Assembly (NCBI RefSeq): GCF_950295315.1
Contig: NC_080164.1
Span: forward strand, 57,675,296 to 57,739,295
Length of the DNA: 64,000 nt
Source of the DNA: Erinaceus europaeus
Taxonomy: Eukaryota > Chordata > Mammalia > Eulipotyphla > Erinaceidae
Direction of reading: 5' to 3'
Shown here: one piece after another, positions 52,940-63,950 of the stretch
Numbering within the stretch: position 1 is the stretch's first letter
Layout: each line of letters begins with the position of its first letter
Translations under genes and position numbers: made by a program
The notes under the pieces: model-generated
Database searches by the model: none
The model's input: the letters and a program-made list of their open reading frames with translations, nothing else
What the model was told of the DNA's origin: nothing

Positions 52940-53125
52940 CAAAAATGTTTTTTTGTTTTAATGATTTTCTTTTCATCAGGGATATTTTGATAGAAGTTGA
53001 GACAGAGAGACAGAGAGAGTGAGAGAGAAGATGAGAAAGACACCTGCAGCACTATTCTACCACACATAAAGCTTTCTCTCCGCAGGTATGGACTGGACAG
53101 TTGAAACCAGGTCCTCATGATTGGT
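52940..53125 (-). mobile_element. Diverged family-2 SINE
   Basis: The plus strand shows a T-rich start, GAGACAGAGAGACAGAGAGAG, GACACCTGCAGCACTATTC, AAGCTTTCTCTCCGCAGG, and TTGAAACCAGGTCCTCATG. The head end is lost. Confidence 0.7.
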
Positions 53126-53313
53126 AAAATCGTTTTGAGTTTGTATTATATATCTTTTAGATTACTTAGTTTCATATTTTCTTTCTTGGAATTTGTTGCA
53201 TGTATTATATATTCCACATTTATTGGAATTGTTTTCTGAAACCTTTGTTTCATAAAATTGTCCAAATGTTTTAATGATTTTTCACTCATGCTATCTTGTT
53301 CTTATGTGTTGTA

Positions 53314-53512
53314 CTTTTTTTTTTTTTGCAAAGCAAGACTTTACACATGCACAATTTCACTGCTTCTAGGCTTACTTTTTCATTCAGACAGAGAAGCAGA
53401 GAGTACTACTAACCCTTAGTGCCAAGACAATTCTCATGTGATGCTGGAATTAGAAGTTAGGTAGTGCTTATAGCAAGGTATGCACCCTACCTGGTGAATA
53501 TGTCTTCAGCAC
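53314..53512 (-). mobile_element. Diverged SINE
   Basis: After a T run, ACAATTTCACTGCTTCTAGGC, AGACAGAGAAGCAGAGAG, GTGATGCTGGAATTAGAAG and CACCCTACCTGGTG follow the order of a minus-strand SINE, loosely. Confidence 0.5.
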
Positions 53513-53764
53513 AGAATACATTTTTATTTATTTTTGATGCTTGATTTATAGCTATTCCTAAAATATGGGTTTTTACTTGGAATAGTTAAAAGGTAGTTTC
53601 TGGTACGAAAAAAAAAAATCTCGTTTCAGTCAGCAGTCTGGGATTTTTACCAAATACTTTGAGGTTTGTTTGACATCCCACAGACTACAAATTTTGACTG
53701 ACACAGTCATGACATAAATTGCTAGAGGATATGAATTTTCATAAAAGTTGCTTCTGTCCTCTAT

Positions 53765-55502
53765 TTTTTTTTTATTTAAGAAAAGATTAATTAGCAAAAC
53801 CATAGGGTAGGAGGGGTACAACTCTACACAATTCCCACCACCCAATTTCCATAACCCACCCCCTCCCCTGATAGCTTTCCCATTCTCTATCTCTCTGGGA
53901 GCATGGACCCAGGGTCATTGAGGGTTGCAGAAGGTAGAAGGTCTGGCTTCTGTAATTGCTTCCCCACTGAACATGGGCATTGACTGGTCGGTCCATACTC
54001 CCAGTCTGCCTCTCTCTTTCCCTAGAAGGGAGGGTCTCAGGGAAGCGGAGCTCTAGGACATATTGGTGGGGTCTTCAATCCAGGGAAGCCTGGCCAGCAT
54101 CCTGGTGGCATCTGGAATCTGGTGATTGAAAAGAGAGTTAACATACGAAGCCAAACAAATTGTTGAGCAATCATGGACCCAAAGCTTGGAATAGTGGAGA
54201 GGAAGTGTTAGGGAGGTACTCACTGCAAACTCTAGTGTACTTCTGCTTTCAGGTATATATTTTGCAGTAGTTTATGGATACGTGTGAACATAAGCTCTCT
54301 CTCACAGAAACTGGTGTATATCTAGGTGATGGGACTTTGTTAGAAAGTGAACCACCTGAGATGAAATTAGAGTGTACTATAAAAGGAAAGGTCTCACCCG
54401 AGTAATGAAGCTGAAGGGTTGTCATTCCACACGTGAAGTCTCTGGACACAGTCTGAGCTGAAGCATGTTGAGGTGGCAATCGTTGCATTGGTTAGGTTGT
54501 GATCGGCGGACGCAATATTATTTGGTATGGATTGAGAGACGCATACGGGAAAGTGGACCCTATCCAAGGGTTCCAGGACTGGGGGAAGTAGGGCCTCTAT
54601 CTATAGTGGAGATGTGAGGTTCCTGCTGTCTTAGAGTTCAAAAAGACAATCGATAGTTAATGTTATCATCACATTATTTGGTAATTGGGTTAACTTTGAA
54701 AAGTCCTTTTGTTAGGGTTTGCTGTACAGTACCCAGTATCTTGTATATAGCTGTGCTATTTGATGCTTCTAATCTACTTGGTCTAGGCTTTTGAGAGACT
54801 CCGCATATCAAATACACAGCCTATATATTAAAAAGATTCAGTTTATGTTTTGAAAAACTTTGAGACATACAATTGATTTTCCCCCTCTCATATTAATTAA
54901 CTACTGATTTATATGTCTACATTTTGCTAGGAGTATACATAAACACCATTCCCACCACCAAAAGACTGTGACCAATCCCGCCCATCCACTCCCACCCCCC
55001 ACTGTCCCAGGAAGCTGCAAGTCTACCCCTCACCACAGGGCTTTTACCTTGGTGCCCTACTTACAATTTGGTCAGGTCCTGCTTTTAGTTTCCCTTTCAG
55101 ATTTTCTTAGTTAACTTCTGTTGAAGAGTGGGATCATCCCATACTCATCTTTATCTTTCTAACTTATCTCACTTAACATAATTCCTTCTATCTCTGGCCA
55201 AGATGGGTCAGAGAAGGTGGGTTCATTGTTCTTGATAGCTGCATAGTATTCCATTGTGTATATGTACCACAGCTTTCTCAGCCACTCATCTGTTGTTGGG
55301 CACCTGGCTTGCTTCCAGGTTTTAGCTATTATGAATTGTGCTGCTATGAACATAGGAGTACATACCTCTTTTTGGTTGGGTGTTATGGAGTCCTTGAGGT
55401 ATAACCCCAGGAGAGGAATTACTGGATCATATGGAAGGTCCATGTCTAGCCTTCTGAAAGTTTTCCAGACTGCTCTCCACAGAAGCCATACCAATTTACA
55501 TT
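53765..55502 (-). mobile_element. 5'-truncated L1, 3' UTR plus ORF2 C-terminus (long lineage)
   Basis: It runs on the minus strand from the ORF2 C-terminal region (55,494-55,159, open for 111 codons: [40 protein letters not shown]) through the entire 3' UTR to the tail at about 53,765. It is nearly identical by eye to 20,046-21,760 of the full-length element, so both are relatively recent. ORF2 is present only as its C-terminal fragment and stops at about 55,159, slightly early. The plus-strand 141-codon frame at 55,256 is antisense. Confidence 0.94.
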
Positions 55503-55888
55503 CTATTCAGTTTCTAGACATGAAGTTTTATTTGCCTTCTTTTGGTAAGGATTATAGGCTAATGATGGGCTGTGGCTGTGAACTGCTTTTGGAGGAATCA
55601 ATTGCATGCAGAAGTTTTAATATTAGATTTCCTATTTATGATGACACTTTAACTTATTTTACTTCTATATCTCAGAGATAAAAAAAAAAGTCAAATTTAT
55701 TTGAAAGAGAAAATATTCTCAGTACAAAGTCACATTCAGGGTTATTTAATTCTTTGTTTCTCTTTTGTTCAAGGTATTCTGTACTGTTGACTTCAAATGT
55801 TTTTGAAATGGATATATGGCTAGAACAATTCAAATATTTTCATCAGAAGGGTCATTTGTGATCACTGATATTCAAGAACTATTTGTTG
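55503..55888. other. Unique sequence
   Basis: Nothing is recognised. Confidence 0.45.
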
Positions 55889-56625
55889 GGGGATCAGATG
55901 GTAGCATTCTCATACAAGGATCTGGGTTTGATTAGTTAAGTCATGGGCTCCTTGGAATGTATCTAAACAGACCTACTAGCTACTTCCAAAATGGAGATCC
56001 CAAATCTTTATCTGCAATATTATTGCCTTTAGGTTCATGATTAGTCAATAACTTTCTGCTTCATATCTTAACTCTTGCCACCAGGTTCCAGATGCTACCA
56101 TGGTGCCAATCAGACTTCCCTGGGCAGACTACCCAGCCAATGTGTCCTGGAGCCCAGTCTGCCCAGACCCCTGCCTCACTAGCAAAAGAAAAAGACAGGC
56201 TGGGAGTATGGATTGACCTGCCAATGCTCATGTTCAGCAGAAAAGCAATTACAGCAGGGAAGTCAGACCTTCCACCTTCTGTAACCCATAATAACCCTGG
56301 GTCCATACCCCGAGAGGGATAAAGAATAGGAAAGCTTTCAAGGGATGCTATGGGATACTGGTTCTTGTGGTGGGGAATTATGTGGAATTGTACCCCTCTT
56401 ATCCTGTGGTCTTGTCAGTATTTCCATTTTATAAATAAAAATTTAAAAAAAAAGGATCTGGGTTTGAGCCCCCTGCTCCCCTCTTGCAGAAGGGACAATT
56501 CATGACCGGTGAAGCAGGTCTACAGGTGTCTGTCTTTCTCTCTCCCTTTCTATCTCCCACTCCTCTCTAATTTCTCTTTGTCCTGTCAAGTAAACAAAAA
56601 TAAAATATAAAGAAAAAAAGAATTA
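55889..56625 (+). mobile_element. SINE split by an L1 tail
   Basis: The SINE head GGGGGATCAGATGGTAGCATTC is at 55,889-55,931. The B box region GGGTTTGAGCCCCC, body and A-rich tail are at 56,452-56,625. Between them lies a 520-base L1 3' UTR. Confidence 0.9.
55932..56451 (+). mobile_element. L1 3' UTR insertion with 16-bp TSD
   Basis: It is a long-lineage 3' UTR (CCTACTAGCTACTTCCAAAATGGAG, CCACCAGGTTCCAGATGCTACC, GGTGGGGAATTATGTGGAATTG, AAATAAAAATTTAAAAAAA tail). It is flanked by AAGGATCTGGGTTTGA at 55916-55931 and 56452-56467, which is duplicated SINE sequence spanning the B box. Confidence 0.96.
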
Positions 56626-59600
56626 CTTATTGAATGAATGAGTGGTTTATCAACAAGACCCTCCTGAGCTCAATCAAAACTCAAAAACAACAATGTAAGA
56701 TAGATCCCTTTTCCAGAGTATAGTTCTGCATTGAAATATTGTCTATAAAACAATATTGGACAGGAAGTAGGAAGGAGAAAGAAATGTTTGTCCTTACTAA
56801 AAGAGATAAAATCTATCTCTAATTAAAAGATAAAGAAAACAGGAGTAAGAAAAAAAGAAAATAAACCTGTAGGATTATAAAAGAAAAGCTTGGAAATATA
56901 AATATTAAGTATATATGCTTGTAATTGGTATTTACTCACTCATGAGTGCCTTTAATATTTCATTTCTTTCAGATCTGCAACTATTTCTCATAGTCTACAG
57001 ATCGTCCTACACATCTACTGCCTCTTGAGAGTTTCCCAACTTCATACCCTGTTCTTGTCAGCTGTGTCACTACTCTAACGGGCTAAGAGAAAAAGACAGT
57101 AGTTCGTTGAAAAGAATGTTAAAGTGATTATCGACTGCAAGTAGAGAAAAATATTTCCTCTTGGTTCTCTAGAATCTATTTTCAGGGACCTGCCATTTGT
57201 CTTTGAACTCTTTCCCTCTGCTGACCTTATGCATTAGAGAAATATGCTTATCTGTCTACCCCATAGCTTGGGTGGTCTGAATCAGTGAAACTGTTCTATT
57301 TCTCAGAGACACATTAACAGAAAGGTGACTGCAGATAGTCTGATTCTTCCAGAAGTCATAAAGCTTTTAGAAGCACTTTATTATCTTCCAAGATAAAATA
57401 TGTGACATCCTGTAATGGAACCTAAGAATCAAGGCCTTTGACTTTTGTCAAGGTGATCACCATCTTCTCACTCCTCTCCCTGCTGGCTACCATCTCACAC
57501 TCTCCTAAGGACTTTGGCCACTAATATACCCCATTGCAAGCTTCCCAGGATCAGAACTCCACTAGTCTTTCATCCTGCATTTTTCCTACAATGAAGGAAT
57601 ATCATTAAAGATCAGTCATGGGCAGATCTGGCAAGACTTCTTGGTACAAGCAATGGCTTGTTAATGAATGCCATTAACAATGAGATCACAAGAGGTGAGC
57701 TGAAGGGATATAGATCCCTTGCTTAATGGGAGCTAGTGGTCAGCACTCTGTCCAGATGAGAAAAGAGAGTGTTAAGTGGATGTCTAGATTATGGAACACT
57801 CTGCAAAGTGAGCAATAAAGAAGGCCAAAACACCTTGGTGAAGTTTTCTTTTATAAAACTTCCATGTTTATGCATGTCTGTGTGCATGTACTGTAGCAGA
57901 GCTTTTGCTAGTGGACATCACGTGAGTTTGTAATAAGGAAATTTCCTTTGGCTGTTACAGTGAACTGCTATACTGGACTTTCCCCTGACATCACACTTCA
58001 ATCAAAAACTTTTTGCACAAAATGTCACTTTCAAAGTTGCAGTTTAGAAAGAAAAAAAAGTTCTTTATAAAAAATTCATGGCCACAATGATCTGATAATG
58101 CAGTGTTCTGATACCAGCAGATGTTTTGTCTAACATGTTCCCTGAAGCTGTACTCTGTGCCTTCATATCTTTCATTTCCAGTTGCTATCTGCTGACTGTG
58201 GGATGTCATGTACGTACCCTATAGCTATGCGCGGCAATTCGCATCTAACACCACCGCGCGTAATGAGCTTCACAAGATGCTTGTCGCAATAACTCCGTAC
58301 TTCCCTAACCATATGGAACACAACACTCTAAAGCCCACAGACACTTTTTTTTATTACAGTTCAGATCCTTAAAACATAATCTGTGTGATGTCTAGTGAAT
58401 GTACGTGAAGAGCTGCTGAAAACAAAGTTAACACTTGTTCACATCATCTGTTACAAATGTCCAATTTGGGACAATAAATTTCCTCGGAACCTGTTCTTTT
58501 GCTGACTCGTTGCTTTATCTTTTTTTCTTCTTTCTCTCACGTCGTTTTTTTTTTTATGAACTATGCATATGTATTAAATGGGATTTGTTGTCCCTAGATA
58601 CCAATTTGCATAAAGTACAAGCCATCATTGGTTGGAGAGAAGCAAATTACTTCTCCAGCAAGATCACACTTTTTTTTTTTTAATTTTAACAAACCGCAGG
58701 CAGAGGCTGTTAACAGCACTTAGCCAGATATGCAAAGTATCACTTTTCTCAAAAGGGGCTTGATCAATGAGGAGGCATAAAAAAAAAGTGAGAGATGATA
58801 TTATTCAATTAAGTCTCATAGCAAGCTAACCTGAGACAGAAATGCCATACCTGTTCAGCCACCTGGTCTACCTGTCAGTAAACTAAGACTGCATTTCTCT
58901 TTCAACAGAAGTTCAGGTATTCCGGTCTTCTGGGGGGAGGGAGGCAGTAAAAGAGTTAGCAAAGAAGTGAGACCAACTCAGCGGCTTTAAAAATAAAATG
59001 ATCTCTCAGTTTTACTCTCTTGTTTCTAAGAAAACACACTGGTTTTGATGTGTTTTTCAAATAACTCTTGCTATTCTTTTCTTTGTTGGCTGAATAGTCA
59101 AGCAGATATCTGTCAGCATCTCTGCTTATAATTGCTGACTCAAAATGTCTTGTGAACTGCAAGTATGACCTGCCTGCTCCCCACCTCTTTGCTCAGTAGT
59201 AAAAGCAAATTTTCCTTCAGAAGTGCAGGAACAAGTATGGGACATTTTGGATGAAGCCCCAGCAGTCAGGTCCACACCAGTCCAGGGCTTCCTCTTTCCC
59301 ACTGTTCTTGTCTTGTACACCTGTGACAACTTGGCAATTGCCTGGGTGATATCGCAGAGACTTGCAAATTCCAGCTTGTCCCTCTGCTAAGCAGAGCTGT
59401 GCTGTTTTTTGCTAAATAAAGAAACAAATAGCTTTCTCAGCCAAGAATCTCAGACGTTGCTTGTGGGGGGGTGGAAGTTGTGAACCTTAAAAACAGCTGG
59501 GAATAAATGACACTCTCTAACTTGACAAACTTGCCATAGAAACTTCAGGAGACTGTGGTCTGACATAAATGCACATATCAGTTTAGTTTAAGTTCCAGGG

Positions 59601-59945
59601 TCTCAGATAAGTGTTATGGACTAATCAAGTTTTTAAAGATCATTTTAAGATAGACTGCATGTACATTCTATACATGTAGCAAAAATATGTTCTAGCTGTT
59701 GCAGATGCTAAAGATAATGAGGAACGCTTAGTACATTCAGCTTCAGGGAAAAGGAACTATATTATTATTCATTGAGAAAGAACAAAGTGATGTGACTATA
59801 TTATTTGCTCCTTGCTTTGTCAGGAGACCAAGTAGATTTAGAATCAAATGAGTCACAAGTTAAGCTAGTAATATAAAGGGCTTACACTACCACATACCTT
59901 ATCTCTGAGTGCAACACAAAATTGACTTAAATTCACAATTCAGAA
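56626..59945. other. Longest repeat-poor stretch in the window
   Basis: I recognise no SINE, L1 or LTR over more than 3 kb, in a window where one normally occurs every few hundred bases. The part 58,200-58,310 holds several CpGs (GCGCGGCAATTCGC, CACCGCGCG), rare elsewhere here. The part 58,690-59,460 contains complex strings such as AACCGCAGGCAGAGGCTG and ATATGCAAAGT. No open frame shows a known motif and no exon-like splice context stands out. Constrained regulatory sequence is possible but unproven. Confidence 0.5.
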
Positions 59946-59953
59946 ATCAAAGG

Positions 59954-59955
<2 letters not shown>

Positions 59956-60041
<86 letters not shown>
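59956..60041. repeat. (TC)n(TG)n microsatellite
   Basis: A TC run with two interruptions passes into GA and then about 24 TG units. Confidence 0.96.
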
Positions 60042-60042
<1 letters not shown>

Positions 60043-60404
60043 GCTATTGGAGTCCCTAATGCCTAGAAAGTTGGCACTTTGGTATTTATGATATGCTGAC
60101 TATTTGTCAAATGAATTAATGAATGAGTTGTGAATGAAATAACACATAAAGAGATTGTTCACAAAAAGATCTGTTATCAACAGTGGAATAAACAAATAAA
60201 AATTCCTGCCATGTAAGATTTCACTTTCTAAATTCATTCATTTAGAGGGAAATAATATCCCTTGTTAGACATTTTTGAAAACCTGAATTAGTCTAGGAAA
60301 TAGACTAAGAACTGCTGCTAGTAAGATCATGTTACAATAGTCTAGGCAGTAGTTTGTTTTTGTCAAAATGGTATGAACTCTATAAACAGAACAAGATCTG
60401 ATAT

Positions 60405-60500
60405 AACCTCAGTGAACATGAGTAAATTATTTAGTCACCTTGAATCCTAGGTTTTCCCTTCTGTGAAGCAGAGAAAAAATACATATGACACAGAAATATT
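60405..60500 (+). repeat. MIR-like ancient SINE remnant
   Basis: GTAAATTATTTAGTCACCTTGAATCCTAGGTTTTCCCTTCTGTGAAG follows the MIR order (AAGTCACTTAACCTCTCTGAGCCTCAGTTTCCTCATCTGTAAAA), at low identity. Confidence 0.5.
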
Positions 60501-60589
60501 TTGATTATTAAGTGAAATTAATTGATATCAAGTTCCAGGTGTAATAAGGATAGTGAATGCTCACTGACTGCTATTTTGATTTTTTACTT

Positions 60590-60823
60590 TTTTATTTTTT
60601 AATTTTCTTCTTTTAATAATTATCTTTATTTAATGGATAGAAATAGCCAGAAATTAAAAGGAAGGGGAGATAGAGAGGGAGAGAGACAGAGAGACACCTG
60701 CAGAGTTACTTCCCCACTTGCAAAGCTTTCCCCCTGCAGGTGGGAACCAGGGGTTCAAACCCTGGTCCTTGTGCATTGTAATTAATATGTGCTCTCAACC
60801 AGGTACACTACCACTGAGCCCCC
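60590..60823 (-). mobile_element. Family-2 SINE
   Basis: The plus strand has the tail TAATAATTATCTTTATTTAATGG, the purine-rich part, GACACCTGCAGAGTTACTTCC, GCTTTCCCCCTGCAGGTGGG, GGTTCAAACCCTGGTCC, CTCAACCAGGTACACTACCAC, a complete minus-strand copy. Confidence 0.88.
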
Positions 60824-61154
60824 TTAATTTCTTTTCCACTGAGAATTAGAGCTGACTTGTCTTCAAGATGGGCACACTAAATACTTCCCCAATAGAGAAA
60901 AAAATATATATATATGAAATATAGAGAATAACATAGAACTACTCTTCTGAAAAGAAAATACATGAAAAAGTAGTTTATGTAGATTTGCCCTGACTCTTGC
61001 TTGTGCTCATGACGGTAACCAGCCTGGAACACCTTTGTTGTCTTCTATTTGATTGCCTCAAATCTATCAATTACCTGATCTCTAAATTCTTGTTGGCTAA
61101 GACACATTCAAAGGTCACAAGTGACTTTTTGCATTGTTTGATTAATCTCAAAGC
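60824..61154. other. Unique sequence
   Basis: A short (AT)n lies at about 60,903-60,914. Nothing else is seen. Confidence 0.45.
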
Positions 61155-61327
61155 ATTTTATGTATTTATGAAAGAGATGCAGAAGGAGAGAGAGAGAGAG
61201 AGAGAAAGGAGAGATCAGAGCCCCACTCAACTCTGGATTATGGTGGTGCTAAAGATTAAACCTGGGACCTAGGAAGAGCCTCAGGCATGGAAAGCTTTTG
61301 CATAGCCATTATGCTGCCTCCTCAGCC
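61155..61327 (-). mobile_element. Short-family SINE with (GA)n
   Basis: The plus strand shows TTTATGTATTTATGAAAGAG, a GA run, ATCAGAGCCCCACTCAACTCTGG, GATTAAACCTGGGACC and CATAGCCATTATGCTGCCTCC, the complement of the copy at 217-356. Confidence 0.82.
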
Positions 61328-61423
61328 CAAACAGTTTTGTTTACTGAGTTCTATAAATTGCTCTTTCCTGTTTAGCAGGTAACAAATATCAACACACTTT
61401 GAATTTTGAATCAGCAATGTGTT

Positions 61424-61775
61424 TTTTTCTTTTTTCTTTTTGCCTTCAGGGTTATTGCTGGGGCTCAGTGCCTGCACTATGAATCCACTGCTTCTGGAGG
61501 CCATTTTCCCCCCTTTTGTAGCCCTTGTTGTTCATCCTTGCTGTTATTATTATTGTTGTTATTGCTGTCATTATTGTTGGATAGGACAGAGTGAAATAGA
61601 AAGAGGATGGGAAGACAGAGAGGAGGAGAGAAAGATAAACACTTGCAGACCTGCTTCACCGCTTGTGAAGTGACCCCCCTGCAGGTGGGGATGTAGGCGT
61701 TCCAACCAGGATCCTTATGCAGGTCCCCACACTTGGCGCTATGTGTGCTTAACTCACTGCTACTGCCAGGCCCCC
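61424..61775 (-). mobile_element. 3'-extended SINE (family 1)
   Basis: The plus strand has the T/C-rich tail, extension module (GCCTTCAGGGTTATTGCTGGGG to TTCTGGAGGCC), TTATTGTTGGATAGGACAGAG, CTGCTTCACCGCTTGTGAAG, CCCCTGCAGGTGGGG and the head ending CTGCTACTGCCAGGCCCCC. The flanks AGCAATGTGTTT and AGCAAGTATTT may be a worn duplication. Confidence 0.9.
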
Positions 61776-61828
61776 AGCAAGTATTTCCTATGGTGATAGG
61801 TTTTCTGGCCGACTGCTCTTCTGTGATA

Positions 61829-61848
61829 AAAAAAAAAAAAAAAAAAAA
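61829..61848. repeat. A homopolymer
   Basis: A run of about 20 A with no SINE body in front of it on either strand. Confidence 0.9.
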
Positions 61849-62258
61849 TGGGTCCAGTTGTGTGGCCGTGTTAACTAGAGTGTTAGAAGTATTGAAATTT
61901 CTAAGAAGGACTCACTTATATCGATGCTTACTACTGCCTGGAGCATAAAGATTCTTTCCCATATGGTCCAGTAGGCAAGCAAAACTAGCTTCCTTCTATG
62001 AAGTTTTGTAGGCAACGTTCTAATACAATGAACATGGAAGCTGCATATTCTCTTAATGGCAAAGTTCCAGAATTTGCAATAATTTCTGTTACATTTTATT
62101 GGATAAAACAAGTTGTAAATCTAACCCAGATTAAAAAGGAATAGAAAAGATAGAGTCTGGGTTTGAATGGGAAGTATTTGGCTGCAGCATTGCAATATAT
62201 AGAGAGATAGAAGCATTTGCAAAACATGCATCTGATAAAAAAATTATATCAAAAATGT
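61849..62258. other. Unique sequence
   Basis: Nothing is recognised. Confidence 0.45.
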
Positions 62259-62270
62259 TCAAATAGCAGT

Positions 62271-62424
62271 GCTGCAGGTGCCTCTATCTCTCTCTCTCTA
62301 TATATATATATATCTCCCCCTGCCCTCTTGATTTCTGGCTGTCTCTATCTAATTAATAAAGATGATTTAAAAAAAATTGAAAGTGTGCAAGGAACATTTA
62401 AAAGTCAATGATTATTTTTAAGGG
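62271..62424 (+). mobile_element. 5'-truncated SINE plus non-SINE 3' sequence within a 12-bp direct repeat
   Basis: It starts in the body (GCTGCAGGTGCCTCTATCTC), has (TC)n and (TA)n, then TTGATTTCTGGCTGTCTCTATC, AATAAAGATGATTT and an A run. About 50 further bases, not part of the SINE, follow before the second copy of TCAAATAGCAGT. The two copies lie at 62259-62270 and 62425-62436. Confidence 0.75.
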
Positions 62425-62693
62425 TCAAATAGCAGTTAAGAAAAGTCAAAACATCTAAACAATTAATTGCCTTACCTAGGGCATTTTGTAGATTGCAAAT
62501 GACAATATGAAACTATTTTCAATATTATTTCTCATCAGGAAATTGCATGCTGAATTGTATCAAATGTTTTTGCTTGACAAATTCAAATAATCATGATTTT
62601 CTTTTTTACTCTATTATAATGAACTAACTTGGTTGATTTTTTAAGCTTAAGCCAACCTTACCTTCATGAGATAAAATATGACTAGGTCATGAT

Positions 62694-62815
62694 GTAAAAG
62701 ATTCATTTAGAGATGGATAATCAGAGTACAACTTTAGCATATGCAATGCTGGGGATTGAAGTCGGCCCCATGCATACAAGTCCTGTGCTCTACCACTGAG
62801 CCACCTCCAAACCTT
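62694..62815 (-). mobile_element. Short SINE inside ancient L1
   Basis: GATTCATTTAGAGATGGA, AATGCTGGGGATTGAAGTCGG, CCCATGCATACAAGTCC and GTGCTCTACCACTGAGCCACCTCC are the complement of a short tRNA-derived SINE (B box TTCAATCCCC). Confidence 0.7.
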
Positions 62816-63409
62816 CATAGATCACAGTGTATTATTTATTTGTTTTTATGTATTGTTAAACTTCTTTGGTTAATATTTTCTTGCATATTTCTGTGTCATG
62901 CATTACGCTGACAGTTTTTCATGTCTCCTATTTTTTGTTTAGTTGTATATGATTTTACTACTTCACAAAATGTGTTAGAAATTGTCTCTTCTCTTTTTGT
63001 GTAAACTTCTCTAAAATTGTGTAAGATTGATATTATTTATCTATAACTATTTTCTATACTTTAGTAGCATAGTAATTTTATCCAAGAATTTTATTTAGTG
63101 GAAAGTTTCTAATTATGAGCAATTTTCCTTAATGATATAATGTATTCAGACTATTTCAACTTGAGTGAATTCTGTAGTTTATCTTTTAAGTAATTGACTG
63201 TTTCATTTTTTTAAAATTTATAAACACATTGATTTTTTGGCATTCTCTTATTATTTCAGGTTCCTGGTGTTCTTTTATACTAGCTTATGTTATTATATAG
63301 TCATAACTCCTTTTATTCTTGATGTTCAAATTTACTCTGATCAAATTTCTTCTCTTTTGCATCTTAACCACTCTATTTAAAGATTCACCAGCTCTACTGA
63401 TATTTTCAG

Positions 63410-63646
63410 GGGTCCAGATGGTGACACACCTGGTTGAGTGTACATGTTACAATGCTCAAGGATCTAGGTTCAAGACCCCAGTCCCCACCTGTGGGGGAAA
63501 AGCTTCGCAAGTAGTAAGGAAGTGCTGCAGGTGTCTCTCTTTCTCTTTCTTTGTTTATCCCCCACCACACACCCTCTTGATTTCTGGCTGTCGCTATCCA
63601 ATAAATATAAATATAAAATGATAATAAAAATAATTTTAAAAAAGAA
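63410..63646 (+). mobile_element. Family-2 SINE with 14-bp TSD
   Basis: The head is GGGGTCCAGATGGTGACACACC, with B box GGTTCAAGACCCC, the full body, CCAATAAATATAAATATAAAATG and an A-rich tail. It is flanked by ACTGATATTTTCAG at 63396-63409 and 63647-63660, duplicating the ancient L1 it entered. Confidence 0.95.
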
Positions 63647-63926
63647 ACTGATATTTTCAGTAAATCTGATTTTGGATTTGTTGATTTTCTGTTATATAGA
63701 TTTTAGCTGTCAATTTCATTTTAATTATGTCCTTATTTTTATTATTTCTTAGTGCTTGTCTTTGTTTTCTTATTTCTAACTTCTTAACATGAAGAATTAG
63801 TCACTGAATGAAGCTATTCTTTTCAGACATAACTATCTGATGCTGTAAGTTGTCCTCTAGACAATGTTTTAGTTTCACTTCCCACCTCCTAATTTAACTT
63901 TATCTTCAATATTAGTATCCATTTGC

Positions 63927-63950
63927 ATTTATTTATTTATTTATTTATTT
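63927..63950. repeat. (TTTA)n at the window end
   Basis: About six TTTA units followed by TTTTTGTTCTGTGG. This could be the tail of a minus-strand SINE cut by the window end. Confidence 0.6.

Larger units (their letters stand above)
62540..63930 (-). mobile_element. Ancient L1 ORF2 fragment, split by two SINEs
   Basis: The plus-strand order follows the complement of L1 ORF2: CCAACCTTACCTTCATGAGATAAAATATGACTAGGTCATGATGTA, TATGTATTGTTAAACTTCTTTGGTTAATATTTTCTTGC, then after the second SINE TGATTTTGGATTTGTTGATTTTCTG and TATTATTTCTTAGTGCTTGTC. It is heavily diverged, with no open frame of note. Confidence 0.65.

Noticed and set aside
58235..58262. A CpG island/promoter
   Set aside because: The CpG cluster is under 100 bases and the surroundings are AT-rich, so it does not meet the size or GC content of an island.
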